From NCBI GenBank assembly GCA_018716065.1, contig DVKJ01000021.1:1-52819 (forward strand): 52,819 nt of DNA. The letters run 5' to 3'. Shown here piece after piece: positions 43,870-52,169 of the stretch (positions within the stretch are counted from its first letter, which is position 1; every line of letters begins with the position of its first letter). The translations under genes were made by a program, and so were the position numbers. The DNA is from Candidatus Pelethosoma merdigallinarum. Its GTDB lineage: Bacteria > Bacillota_I > Bacilli_A > RF39 > UBA660. The notes under the pieces are model-generated. The model was not told where the DNA came from. It worked only from the letters and a program-made list of their open reading frames with translations, and did no database searches.

Positions 43870-45654
43870 CTAATTTTCTTTTTTGTTTTTGTCAAAAATT
43901 TTTTTAATTTTTTTATAAGTTAATATTTCAGTATCGGTTTTAATTCCTAAAAAGCTATGTAAATCATCAGTTAAGTTGTCTCTTGTTTGTATTGGTTCAA
44001 AACCTTTTCCTTTATGTTCTAGTAATTTCATTTCTTGTAATTTTGTTATTATTTCACTTACACTATATTTGTCATCTAATTTGTGTTCTAAATATCTATA
44101 CATAAACAAGGCTAAAAAACAAGTGATAAAGTGTCCTTTGATTCTGTCTTCTCGTGATAAGTGAACAGTTCCAGAATCAAAATCATCTTTCATGATTCTA
44201 AATGATTCTTCGATTTCCCATCTTCCATTCATTACTTTTATAATAGTGTCAGTATCGTCAATTAAATTTGTTGTTATTCCATATAATCCATTGTATCTTT
44301 CTTCGTTTTTATAAATTTCTTCATCGATGATATATTCTATATTACAAGCAACTTCTCCGGCATTAGTGGTCTTTATTTCTTTGATGAATCTCTTAGGATC
44401 ATTCTGATTTTTGCTTAGCTTGATTTTTTCAAGATCTTTTTGCTTTGTAACTTTTTTATTTTTTCTATTCGCTCCTTCTACTAATTTTCTGGCTCTTTCT
44501 AATTGATGTGTTTTTAATTTATGTTGGTAAGCTTGGTACTTAAACGAGAAGGTTACGATTAAGGTTTGTTTAACCGATTTTGTTTCACATTCAATCTCTT
44601 TATAAAAGATTTTGTTAAAGTATTGTTTTTTTAAGAATTCATCTTTTTCGATTTCTTCTAAATTATAAGTTTTATCTAGTTTTCCTAGAACACGCCAACC
44701 TTTTTTATCTAAGGCAAATTCTTGTAGTTCACTATTTAATTTTTTTATTGATTGAGTCACGACAAAACCTCTACCATCTTTGATATTAAAACTTTTAATT
44801 TCGTCCGTACACATAGCTGCGTCAGTACATATAATAATATTACTACCTTTCATATTATAATTTTTTAGAAACTCTTTTTCTGTTGGGATCATTGTTTTGG
44901 TTTCTGATGTATTTCCAGGATTAATATTCATGGCAAAAGGATAACCGTCTGCGTCCATAAACAATCCCATTTGTACAAGTGGGTATGGTTGATGTTGTTT
45001 GCTTATACCATACTTTTGAAAATCATTTTCTTCAGTATAAAAGAAGTAATTTGTACAATCATAATATATGACTTTGTAGTTTCTATCAATAATTTTATTA
45101 CTATAATCGAATAGTTCTTTTTGAATGTTTTCCATTTCCTTTGATAAATAGGATAAGGTTCTATAAACGTGTTGTAAATCAAAATTATAATTTCCGATGA
45201 GCTTTTTAGATTGCTCAAACGTTGAGAGTTTAGATGAAGGCCATATAATGCGTGAGTAGAGTAAACATTCAACAATCTCATTTATATCAAAAGTAAATTT
45301 GTATTTATTTTTGATGTTTTCACAGATCTTATCAATACCTAAATCATAGTAAATTTTTCTTAAGAATAAATGGCCAGAAAAGAAGGCACGATTAACGTCT
45401 TTTTCGACTTGTTTATTTGGATTTAAAGTTAAATGTACTGGAGGTTCTTTTCCGTCTTTTATCATCTGGTTTAGTGAATCAATATACTCTTGTACTTTTT
45501 CCATTGTATGTTCATTGCCAAAACGTTCCTTTAACTTTTCATCATTACCTAACGCCTCATAAACGTAGGAAGATCTCTTTCCATTTAGATTTTTATAATC
45601 GCCAATAATGCAATAAGTAGTATTACTTTTAGTTTTAGTTATTTTGAGTCTCAT
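43870..45654 (-). CDS. IS1634-family (IS4-type) DDE transposase
   Basis: 594 residues. DDE catalytic residues are identifiable: VIYYDCTNYFF (first Asp), ICTDAAMCTDEIK (second Asp) and NGRWEIEESFRIMKDDF (Glu, in the IS4 Y-(2)-R-(3)-E-(6)-K-like signature W-EIEESFRIMK). The N-terminal part MRLKITKTKSNTTYCIIGDYKN and central LVQMGLFMDADGYPFAMNINPGNTSETKTMIP match IS1634/IS1549 transposases. No frameshift. SD GGTAGTGAT. Own promoter inside the IS. Codon use is AT-rich like the host. Confidence 0.9.
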   Translation of the reverse strand: MRLKITKTKSNTTYCIIGDYKNLNGKRSSYVYEALGNDEKLKERFGNEHTMEKVQEYIDSLNQMIKDGKEPPVHLTLNPNKQVEKDVNRAFFSGHLFLRKIYYDLGIDKICENIKNKYKFTFDINEIVECLLYSRIIWPSSKLSTFEQSKKLIGNYNFDLQHVYRTLSYLSKEMENIQKELFDYSNKIIDRNYKVIYYDCTNYFFYTEENDFQKYGISKQHQPYPLVQMGLFMDADGYPFAMNINPGNTSETKTMIPTEKEFLKNYNMKGSNIIICTDAAMCTDEIKSFNIKDGRGFVVTQSIKKLNSELQEFALDKKGWRVLGKLDKTYNLEEIEKDEFLKKQYFNKIFYKEIECETKSVKQTLIVTFSFKYQAYQHKLKTHQLERARKLVEGANRKNKKVTKQKDLEKIKLSKNQNDPKRFIKEIKTTNAGEVACNIEYIIDEEIYKNEERYNGLYGITTNLIDDTDTIIKVMNGRWEIEESFRIMKDDFDSGTVHLSREDRIKGHFITCFLALFMYRYLEHKLDDKYSVSEIITKLQEMKLLEHKGKGFEPIQTRDNLTDDLHSFLGIKTDTEILTYKKIKKIFDKNKKEN

Positions 45655-45676
45655 AATATCACTACCTTCTAACTAC

Positions 45677-45705
45677 ATTATACCACTTACGCATTAAGTA
45701 CGCAA
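45677..45705 (-). promoter_or_regulatory. Transposase promoter
   Basis: Minus strand TTGCGT, 17-nt spacer, TATAAT, with a GCGTA repeat overlapping. Confidence 0.7.
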
Positions 45706-45776
45706 TAATAAATAATTAAAAAACTAGATTTTATAAGGTTTAATCTAGTATTTTTTTCTCAAAGTGTCAAAGATGG

Positions 45777-45805
45777 GAGTAATTCTTCTTTTTCTGTGTT
45801 ATAAT
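45777..45805 (+). repeat. Right target-site duplication of the IS, 29 bp
   Basis: Exact copy of 43749-43777. Its TATAAT lies 22 bp before the ATG of the next gene and probably remains that gene's -10. Confidence 0.85.
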
Positions 45806-45826
45806 AGAGGACACTGTGGTGATATT

Positions 45827-46873
45827 ATGGAAAAAGAAAAATACATCTATTGTGGGACTGCATTCATCAATCAGAAGAAAGTGTTTGTCTATTATCATAA
45901 ATTCTTAAAAGAAATAGAGTTCTTTGAAAGAAAAGATGGAATATTTGTTCCTGCTTCTAAGGAAATTTTAAAAGAACATAATTCAATTTTTTCTAATATT
46001 GAATATCTTTTTTCCATTCTAAAACAACGTTTATATTATCGTAAAGTAAAAAGAAGTCGTTTTACCACTTCTTTTACCAAGGATGAATTAGAAGAATTAT
46101 ATTTAGCAGTAGAAGAAAACAATCACTTAGATGATATAGAAAAGATTCAACTGAACGCTTTAGTTGCTTTAGAAAAAGATTCGCCTGGATATATTGATAT
46201 TTTAAAAGAACGACTTTCAACCGTTAGAATTGAGCGCCAATATTTAGAAGGATTTGATGGACTGTATGATGCGGAGAATAATAAAGTTTTAATCGATGTA
46301 GAAATTCCAGAAAGTCGTTATGAGTATTTATTACGTCATGAATTTAGCCATTTATTTCAATTCCAAACGACCTTTTTTGCGCCTACTATTTATCATTGGT
46401 TTTGCGAAGGATTTACCGAATTAATAACACGTGAATATGAGCCTTTTCTTCAAGATCCGGAACAAAATGAATATGATTTTTTTGTGATTGTTGTTAAAAT
46501 ACTATTTGAATTATTTCCTGATAATAACTTTTTATCTGATGTTCAACTTAATCATTATCAAGAGATTTACCATCTTTTAAGAACAAAGATGACTGAAATA
46601 GAGTTTTACGGATTATTTGTCAAATTAAGTTTGTATTTTGATAAAGAGTTATACAAAGAACTGAATCTTTCCCGTATTATTGTGGATGTCGATATTATAT
46701 TAATGAAACTAGCCCGAAAGGAACCAAAAGAAGTACGTTATAGAATAAAAAATTATATTCGAGAAATGTTAGGTAATCATATGGTTTATCGAACGAATTA
46801 TGTGGTAGGAGATAAAGAATCATTCTTGTATGATAAACAGAAAAAAATAAAAGTAAAGGATTATAAAAAATGA
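45827..46873 (+). CDS. Zincin-like HEXXH protein A
   Basis: 348 residues from ATG 45827 (SD GGTGAT; the track's longer start runs through the IS duplication and promoter). Central motif YLLRHEFSHLFQFQTTFFAPTIYHWFCEGFTELITREY: HEFSH plus downstream EGFTE, the gluzincin arrangement. No signal peptide or membrane segment, so intracellular. It overlaps the next gene by 4 nt (ATGA); the next gene encodes a related protein. Family not named; proteolysis is inferred from the motif only. The IS insertion just upstream left its -10 intact. Confidence 0.8.
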   Translation: MEKEKYIYCGTAFINQKKVFVYYHKFLKEIEFFERKDGIFVPASKEILKEHNSIFSNIEYLFSILKQRLYYRKVKRSRFTTSFTKDELEELYLAVEENNHLDDIEKIQLNALVALEKDSPGYIDILKERLSTVRIERQYLEGFDGLYDAENNKVLIDVEIPESRYEYLLRHEFSHLFQFQTTFFAPTIYHWFCEGFTELITREYEPFLQDPEQNEYDFFVIVVKILFELFPDNNFLSDVQLNHYQEIYHLLRTKMTEIEFYGLFVKLSLYFDKELYKELNLSRIIVDVDIILMKLARKEPKEVRYRIKNYIREMLGNHMVYRTNYVVGDKESFLYDKQKKIKVKDYKK

Positions 46874-47748
46874 AAAAGAATAGAGAAATTTTACAAAAAC
46901 TTTTAGAAATGGATACGACACAATTAGAAGTATTACAACTAGCTATGGAAGAGAATCCTTTTTTAAAAGAATCAGAAAAAGAAGTTTTTAAGGGAATGCT
47001 TGCATTTTTTCAGAAGTATCCATTAGAGGATTATCGTTTATGTATTAAAAAAGCTTATCTTTTGAAAATTAAGAGAAAATATTATACGCCTTCTAATTCG
47101 TTAATGGAAACCGATCGCGAAGGAATTAAAAGTTGGATTCCCAAGGATCACCCTTTGTATTTAAAAACATTAAAACACGAATTTGTTCATTGGATGAATC
47201 CTAATTTACCATTCGTCTATCGAAATGCGTTTAATGAAGGTTTAACCAATTTAATTATGATGGATACATATCACATTCCACTTTCGCAAATTCATTATAT
47301 GCATATTACGATTTTCATGATGATGATGAGTCGTATTTATGGTTTAAAGAATTGGATACAAACGTATCAAGGAAAAGATGTCTATAAGATTATGGATGAA
47401 ATGGAACGCGTATTAGGAAAAGAAGATCTAGATTATCTTCAAGTTGCTTCTGGATTTGTGAATGAAATCGAATACGTAAAGATGTCAATCTTAGAAGAAG
47501 CGCATAATTGGGGATATTTATCCGGGGAACACCAAAGTGAATATCTCTCTTATGATTTAGAATCACAAAAGATTAAGATGAAGGTATGGAAATTAGTTTC
47601 TAAGTTATATCAAGCACACCATGATCGTCCTATTGAATTTGATTCGAAAATGATTCAGTGTTTAGAACTTTACTTAAAAGATGTTTTATCTTTACAAAAG
47701 AAAGAGAGTCCTTATTTGAAACAAATCGAGAAAGTCTTACGAAAATAA
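46870..47748 (+). CDS. Zincin-like HEXXH protein B
   Basis: 292 residues, start overlaps the previous stop. Motif LKTLKHEFVHWMNPNLPFVYRNAFNEGLTNLIMMDTYHI: HEFVH and NEGLTN with same spacing as protein A (HEFSH...CEGFTEL), so the two are distant paralogues and may form a heteromer or act in sequence. N-terminal region helical (EILQKLLEMDTTQLEVLQLAMEENPFLKESEKEV). No signal peptide. Ends in a terminator. Function unknown. Confidence 0.8.
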   Translation: MKKNREILQKLLEMDTTQLEVLQLAMEENPFLKESEKEVFKGMLAFFQKYPLEDYRLCIKKAYLLKIKRKYYTPSNSLMETDREGIKSWIPKDHPLYLKTLKHEFVHWMNPNLPFVYRNAFNEGLTNLIMMDTYHIPLSQIHYMHITIFMMMMSRIYGLKNWIQTYQGKDVYKIMDEMERVLGKEDLDYLQVASGFVNEIEYVKMSILEEAHNWGYLSGEHQSEYLSYDLESQKIKMKVWKLVSKLYQAHHDRPIEFDSKMIQCLELYLKDVLSLQKKESPYLKQIEKVLRK

Positions 47749-47758
47749 GGCTTTTTTT
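47732..47758 (+). terminator. Terminator of the HEXXH pair
   Basis: AAGTCTTA/TAAGGCTT stem (one G-T), loop CGAAAA, then T run; overlaps the stop. Confidence 0.8.
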
Positions 47759-47822
47759 ACTCGTGATAAATTTTAAATAAAACCAAGTGTTTTGTGATAC
47801 AATGAATAAAGGAGGGATGATC

Positions 47823-49988
47823 ATGTATATCGAAGTTTTAGTCGAAATTACCAATCGTCAAGTGGATCAAACTTTCACCTATCATGTTCCTAATCATTTG
47901 GAAAAAGAAATCATGATAGGAAAACGTGTGACAGTTCCTTTTGGAAGACAAACGTTAGAAGGATTTATTATTCAAGTGCATCAAGAAAAACCAGCGTATG
48001 AAACAAAAGATTTAATCCGTATTACGGATGATCATCCTGTATTAAATCAGGAACAATTGTTATTAGGAAATTATATGCATAAGAAAACGTATGCAAGTCG
48101 AGCCAGTTGTTATCAAACGATGTTACCGGCTGCTTTAAAAGCTCATCAAGGATTTGAAGTTCCTAAAAAATATGAATGGGTTTTAACGTTACTTCAACCC
48201 GATTATGAAGGTAAGAATGCTAGTCAACAAGCGATTCTTGATTTGTGGAAAGAAAATACATGGGTTCGAAAAACGGATGCGAATCATATTTCGTCCAGTT
48301 CGGTTAAAACTTTACTTAAAAATAAAGTCATTGAGGAACAACAAGTGGAGACGTATCGCATTGAGAATACCGAAGAGAAAGATACGAAGAAAATTCAATT
48401 GACAGAAGAGCAACACCAAGTGGTTTCTAGTGTTTTAGAACATAAAGACTCTTTTCACCCTTTCTTATTATTTGGGGTAACGGGAAGTGGGAAAACAGAA
48501 GTTTACATGCATATTATTGAAGAAATGTTAAAAGATAAAAAAGAAACGATTGTTTTAGTTCCTGAGATTAGTTTAACACCACAAATGGTTCGTTTATTTA
48601 AACGTCGTTTTGGGAATGAAGTAGCCATTTTACATAGTCGTTTATCCAATGGAGAAAAGTATGATGAATGGCGAAAGATTGAACGAAAAGAAGTATCGAT
48701 TGTCATTGGAGCGAGAAGTGCGATTTTCGCACCCTTTACGAATTTAGGTTGTATTATTATTGATGAAGAACAAACGGATACTTATCGTCAAGAAAGTAAT
48801 CCTCGTTATCACGCGATCGATGTTGCTTTATGGCGCGGGCAGTATCACCATTGTCCTGTGGTTTTAGGAAGTGCGACACCATCGATTGAAAGCTATACAA
48901 GAGCTAAACTAGGAGTTTATCACTTATTAACACTAAAACAACGCATTAATAAATCGTTACCGGAAGTTAAATTGATTGACATGAAAGAAATGATGCGATC
49001 TTCTTACAAAGTCATTTCTAAACCTTTATTGGATCATATGAATCAGTGTTTAGAGCGAAAAGAACAAATCATTCTTCTTTTGAATCGTCGTGGATATTCG
49101 ACCATTAATACGTGTAAAGAATGTGGCTATACGCAAAAATGTCCAAATTGTGATATTCCTTTGACGTATCACAAATCCACCAATTCTATGAGGTGCCATT
49201 ATTGTGGCTATACCCATTATCGTTATTCAACTTGTCCAGAATGTCATAGTGAAAATATGAATGAATTTGGTATGGGAACTGAAAAACTAGAACAAATCGT
49301 TCATGAACTATTTCCTAGTGCGCGTACCCTTCGTATGGATATAGATACGACAAGAACGAAAGGATCTCATGAACGAATGATTCGTGCTTTTCGTGAACAA
49401 GAATATGATATTTTAATTGGTACGCAGATGATTTCAAAAGGACTTGATTTTCCTAATGTCACGTTAGTGGGTGTATTAAATGGCGATGCCTCACTGAATG
49501 TACCAGATTTTAGAAGTAGTGAAAGAACATTTCAATTATTAAATCAAGTCGCAGGGCGAGCTGGTCGTGGTGAGAAAAAGGGAACGGTTTATATTCAAGG
49601 ATTTAATATGGATCACTATAGTATTGTTTTAGCCGCTAAACATGATTATGAGACTTTTTATGATCAAGAAATACGTATTCGTAAGAAGCTAATTTATCCT
49701 CCATTTACAAATTTATTAGTAATTCGTTTAAAAGGGAAAGACTATGATAAGGTATATGAAGAAGCTCATAAAATAACGGATTTTTTACATCGCGAACTTA
49801 CACGTGTGACTATACTAGGTCCTGGAATGGCGATGATTCCTAAGATTAACCAAGTGTATCATATGCAAGTGGTATTAAAATATAAGAAGAGAGAAGAAGT
49901 TAAACAAGCAATGGATTATCTCTATCAACATTATAAAAAGAATCATAAAGTACAAGTAGAATTGGATGTTAATCCGCTTCATATTTAA
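47823..49988 (+). CDS. priA: Primosomal protein N' (replication restart helicase PriA)
   Basis: PriA reloads the replisome at stalled forks. N-terminal 3'-DNA-binding domain (MYIEVLVEITNRQVDQTFTYHVP, RVTVPFGRQTLEGFI), Walker A LLFGVTGSGKTEVYMH, motif II IIIDEEQTDTYRQESNPRYHARD-like with DEEQ instead of the usual DEEH, zinc-binding cysteines (CKECGYTQKCPNCDIPLTYH...CHYCGYTHYRYSTCPECH) and helicase motifs V-VI (ILIGTQMISKGLDFPNVTLVG, QVAGRAGRG). 721 residues, as usual. ATG 47823 has SD GGAGGG at 6 nt; earlier ATGs are too close to the SD. Confidence 0.95.
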   Translation: MYIEVLVEITNRQVDQTFTYHVPNHLEKEIMIGKRVTVPFGRQTLEGFIIQVHQEKPAYETKDLIRITDDHPVLNQEQLLLGNYMHKKTYASRASCYQTMLPAALKAHQGFEVPKKYEWVLTLLQPDYEGKNASQQAILDLWKENTWVRKTDANHISSSSVKTLLKNKVIEEQQVETYRIENTEEKDTKKIQLTEEQHQVVSSVLEHKDSFHPFLLFGVTGSGKTEVYMHIIEEMLKDKKETIVLVPEISLTPQMVRLFKRRFGNEVAILHSRLSNGEKYDEWRKIERKEVSIVIGARSAIFAPFTNLGCIIIDEEQTDTYRQESNPRYHAIDVALWRGQYHHCPVVLGSATPSIESYTRAKLGVYHLLTLKQRINKSLPEVKLIDMKEMMRSSYKVISKPLLDHMNQCLERKEQIILLLNRRGYSTINTCKECGYTQKCPNCDIPLTYHKSTNSMRCHYCGYTHYRYSTCPECHSENMNEFGMGTEKLEQIVHELFPSARTLRMDIDTTRTKGSHERMIRAFREQEYDILIGTQMISKGLDFPNVTLVGVLNGDASLNVPDFRSSERTFQLLNQVAGRAGRGEKKGTVYIQGFNMDHYSIVLAAKHDYETFYDQEIRIRKKLIYPPFTNLLVIRLKGKDYDKVYEEAHKITDFLHRELTRVTILGPGMAMIPKINQVYHMQVVLKYKKREEVKQAMDYLYQHYKKNHKVQVELDVNPLHI

Positions 49989-50012
49989 ATATTAGAAAAA
50001 ATATAGTATAAT
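49984..50012 (+). promoter_or_regulatory. Promoter of fmt
   Basis: TTTAAA, 17-nt spacer, TATAAT. Start near 50019 leaves a leader of only ~10 nt. Confidence 0.65.
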
Positions 50013-50028
50013 AAGAATGGTGATGATC

Positions 50029-51009
50029 ATGGAAGAAAAAGAATTTAATTTAGAAGATTTACATGTAGAAAAAGAATTAAAGATTATTTATATGGGAACC
50101 CCTGAATTTAGTGCGACCGTATTAAAAGGATTACTAGAACATTATCCGATACGTGCGGTTATTACACAACCAGATCGTGTGAATGGAAGAGGAGGAAAGG
50201 TAACCTATTCTCCCGTTAAACAAGTGGCTTTGGAACACACGTTACTTGTTTTACAACCAGAAAAAGTGCGTGATATTACAGAACAAGTATTGGAGTTTGA
50301 ACCAGATCTAATTATTACTTGTGCTTATGGGCAAATATTACCTAAGGGCTTATTGCTTGCCCCTCGTTTAGGTTGTATTAATGTTCATGCTTCTTTACTT
50401 CCACGACTTCGTGGAGGGGCACCCATTCAACGTGCGATCATGAATGGTTATACTAAGACGGGAATTACCATTATGTACATGAATGAAAAAATGGACGAAG
50501 GAGATATGATTTCACAAAAAGAAATCGAAATTACCGATACGGATACGGCTGATACTTTACACGATAAACTAAGTATTTTAGGTCGTGACTTATTATTAGA
50601 AACGTTACCTTCCATTTTAGATGGAACGAACCCACGTATTCCACAAAATCATGAAGAAGCCACTTATGGTTATGTTATTGATCGTAATGATGAACATCTT
50701 AATTTTAATCACAGTAAACGTCAAATCTATAATCAAGTTCGTGGACTAAATAGTCATCCAGGAGCCTATTGTAAATTAGATGGTGAGATCATTAAAGTTT
50801 GGGAATGCTACGTCACAGATCAAATCTATCCTCAGTTATTAAACGGTCAAGTTACTAAGATTTATAAAGATGGTATTGGCGTAAAAGTCAATAATGGGGA
50901 AATCGTATTGAAAACCATTCAACCTTCTGGTAAAAAGAAAATGAACGCATCAGATTTTGCCCGTGGATATATGAACAAAGGAAATTTAATTGGTAAGATG
51001 CTTAGTTAA
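50029..51009 (+). CDS. fmt: Methionyl-tRNA formyltransferase
   Basis: Formylates initiator Met-tRNA with 10-formyl-THF. Core motifs: LKIIYMGTPEFSATVLKGL, VITQPDRVNGRGGK, the catalytic set in LGCINVHASLLPRLRGGAPIQ (Asn, His) and EKMDEGDMI (Asp), and the C-terminal OB fold (GLNSHPGAYCKLDGEIIKVW). 326 residues; an acidic ~17-residue extension precedes the usual start. ATG 50029 is chosen because the predicted transcript starts near 50019, excluding the track's 50017. SD GGTGAT. Next gene starts 9 nt after the stop. Confidence 0.95.
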   Translation: MEEKEFNLEDLHVEKELKIIYMGTPEFSATVLKGLLEHYPIRAVITQPDRVNGRGGKVTYSPVKQVALEHTLLVLQPEKVRDITEQVLEFEPDLIITCAYGQILPKGLLLAPRLGCINVHASLLPRLRGGAPIQRAIMNGYTKTGITIMYMNEKMDEGDMISQKEIEITDTDTADTLHDKLSILGRDLLLETLPSILDGTNPRIPQNHEEATYGYVIDRNDEHLNFNHSKRQIYNQVRGLNSHPGAYCKLDGEIIKVWECYVTDQIYPQLLNGQVTKIYKDGIGVKVNNGEIVLKTIQPSGKKKMNASDFARGYMNKGNLIGKMLS

Positions 51010-51018
51010 GGAGTTCGT

Positions 51019-51768
51019 ATGGAAGAGAAAAACAAAGAAAAACAACCGAATAAAATTGTTTCAGGTTGGCGAAAGTTTAAAGAAATATGGTCAAATCCGC
51101 GTGGAAGGGCTTTGATTCTTTTAGGAATCTATGGAATCTTTATTGTTTTTGTAGTAAGTGGTGTTCGTAGTAACGTTAAAAATCGTGATCGTTATCAAGA
51201 ACAACAAACGAATCAAGAACCAGAAGTTTCGGAACCTACAAAAAAATATTCCGATCTAGATAATTACGAATATGATTTAGTCATTACAAGAGATACTAAT
51301 GTTTTAACTTATCAAGGAAAACATGCGGACGAAGTAGATTTGTTTATTGATCCATCAACGAATCAAGCTTATTATTTAGAACAATCTGTTTTATATCAAG
51401 TAGTGAATGGTGTAAAACAACCGGTTGCTACACCTATTCAAGAAATCGATATCACCAAACTAACTCCAACCATGATTCAAACGTTACTGGATGAATCTAC
51501 TTTAGATTATACGAAACAGTATGCATCTGGTATTGAAGAAAAACAATATATTTTGTCTTTACCAGCTTTCATGAATCTTTTCTACGGTAGTACCATAAGT
51601 AGTAATGAAATTGTAACGATTACAACTTCTATGAATGGAGATATCATGGAAAAAGTTACAATTGATTTATCGGGATATAGTCGTTATAGTGAATTTGGGT
51701 TTACTACTTTTACCATTGAATTCACATATAAGAACATCGATAAAGTAGAATCCTTTTATATTGACTAA
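51019..51768 (+). CDS. Single-span membrane protein, 249 residues
   Basis: Not recognised. Cytosolic basic N-terminus (MEEKNKEKQPNKIVSGWRKFKEIWSNPRGRA), one membrane span (residues ~31-48, LILLGIYGIFIVFVVSGV), then ~200 extracytoplasmic residues, beta-rich (YEYDLVITRDTNVLTYQGKHADEVDLFIDPSTNQAYYLEQSVLYQV). No cysteine in the outer part. SD AAGGAG. It follows fmt closely and precedes secG by about 45 nt, probably one operon; a secretion or envelope role is only a guess. Confidence 0.85.
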   Translation: MEEKNKEKQPNKIVSGWRKFKEIWSNPRGRALILLGIYGIFIVFVVSGVRSNVKNRDRYQEQQTNQEPEVSEPTKKYSDLDNYEYDLVITRDTNVLTYQGKHADEVDLFIDPSTNQAYYLEQSVLYQVVNGVKQPVATPIQEIDITKLTPTMIQTLLDESTLDYTKQYASGIEEKQYILSLPAFMNLFYGSTISSNEIVTITTSMNGDIMEKVTIDLSGYSRYSEFGFTTFTIEFTYKNIDKVESFYID

Positions 51769-51814
51769 GCGTAAGAATTATGGTAAATTATTATATAGCG
51801 TTAGGAGGTAAATT

Positions 51815-52021
51815 ATGAACCTTATATTAATTATTATTTGTATTCTATTAATTGCGGTAGTATTGATGCAAAGCGGAAAAGCGGAAAGTGCATCTTTTAC
51901 GGGTGCGAGTGATCGCTTATTTGTAAATCGTAAAGAACGTGGTGGCGAATTATTTATGACAAGACTTACTTTCGTATTAGGAGCTGCATTCTTTATTATT
52001 TGCTTCATTATGGGATTTTAA
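51815..52021 (+). CDS. secG: Preprotein translocase subunit SecG
   Basis: Small SecYEG subunit with two membrane spans (MNLILIIICILLIAVVLMQ and FMTRLTFVLGAAFFIICFIMGF) joined by the typical cytosolic loop SGKAESASFTGASDRLFVNRKERGGE. VLMQSGK...S is the family signature. 68 residues, SD TAGGAGG. Own terminator follows. Confidence 0.95.
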   Translation: MNLILIIICILLIAVVLMQSGKAESASFTGASDRLFVNRKERGGELFMTRLTFVLGAAFFIICFIMGF

Positions 52022-52023
52022 AG

Positions 52024-52046
52024 AGATCTATCATAGATCTTTTTTC
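52024..52046 (+). terminator. secG terminator
   Basis: AGATCTA/TAGATCT stem, TCA loop, T6. Confidence 0.85.
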
Positions 52047-52073
52047 AATAACACGCCCTTTACGATCATCCAT

Positions 52074-52082
52074 GGGGGGGGG
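52074..52082 (+). repeat. Poly-G tract (9 G) upstream of the surface-protein promoter
   Basis: Nine consecutive G in an AT-rich genome, ending 9 bp before the -35 box of the surface-protein gene. The truncated copy at 8254 has the related G-rich GGAGGGGG in the matching place. Such tracts slip during replication and can switch expression. Confidence 0.85.
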
Positions 52083-52121
52083 TATTTGATCTTGGCAAAT
52101 ACTTCTCTTTTTTTGTACAAT
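52083..52121 (+). promoter_or_regulatory. Promoter of the surface protein with overlapping inverted repeat
   Basis: TTGGCA (52092-52097), 18-nt spacer, TACAAT (52116-52121). GTATTTG / CAAATAC arms (7-nt loop) overlap the -35, a possible operator or hairpin. Confidence 0.6.
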
Positions 52122-52169
52122 GAATAAGTAGAGTAGAAAAGTACATAATAGAAGTAGGAGATGAACTTT

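Larger units (their letters stand above)
43778..45776 (-). mobile_element. IS1634-like insertion sequence (~2.0 kb)
   Basis: One transposase gene between imperfect terminal inverted repeats: the left end reads CTCAAGTTTGACAGTTGT and the right end, on the other strand, CCATCTTTGACACTTTG; TTTGACA is the shared core. Exact 29-bp direct repeats flank it. IS1634 from Mycoplasma mycoides is known for very long, variable target duplications, matching both the transposase type and the duplication length. The gene is intact, so the element may be active and recently inserted. Confidence 0.85.
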
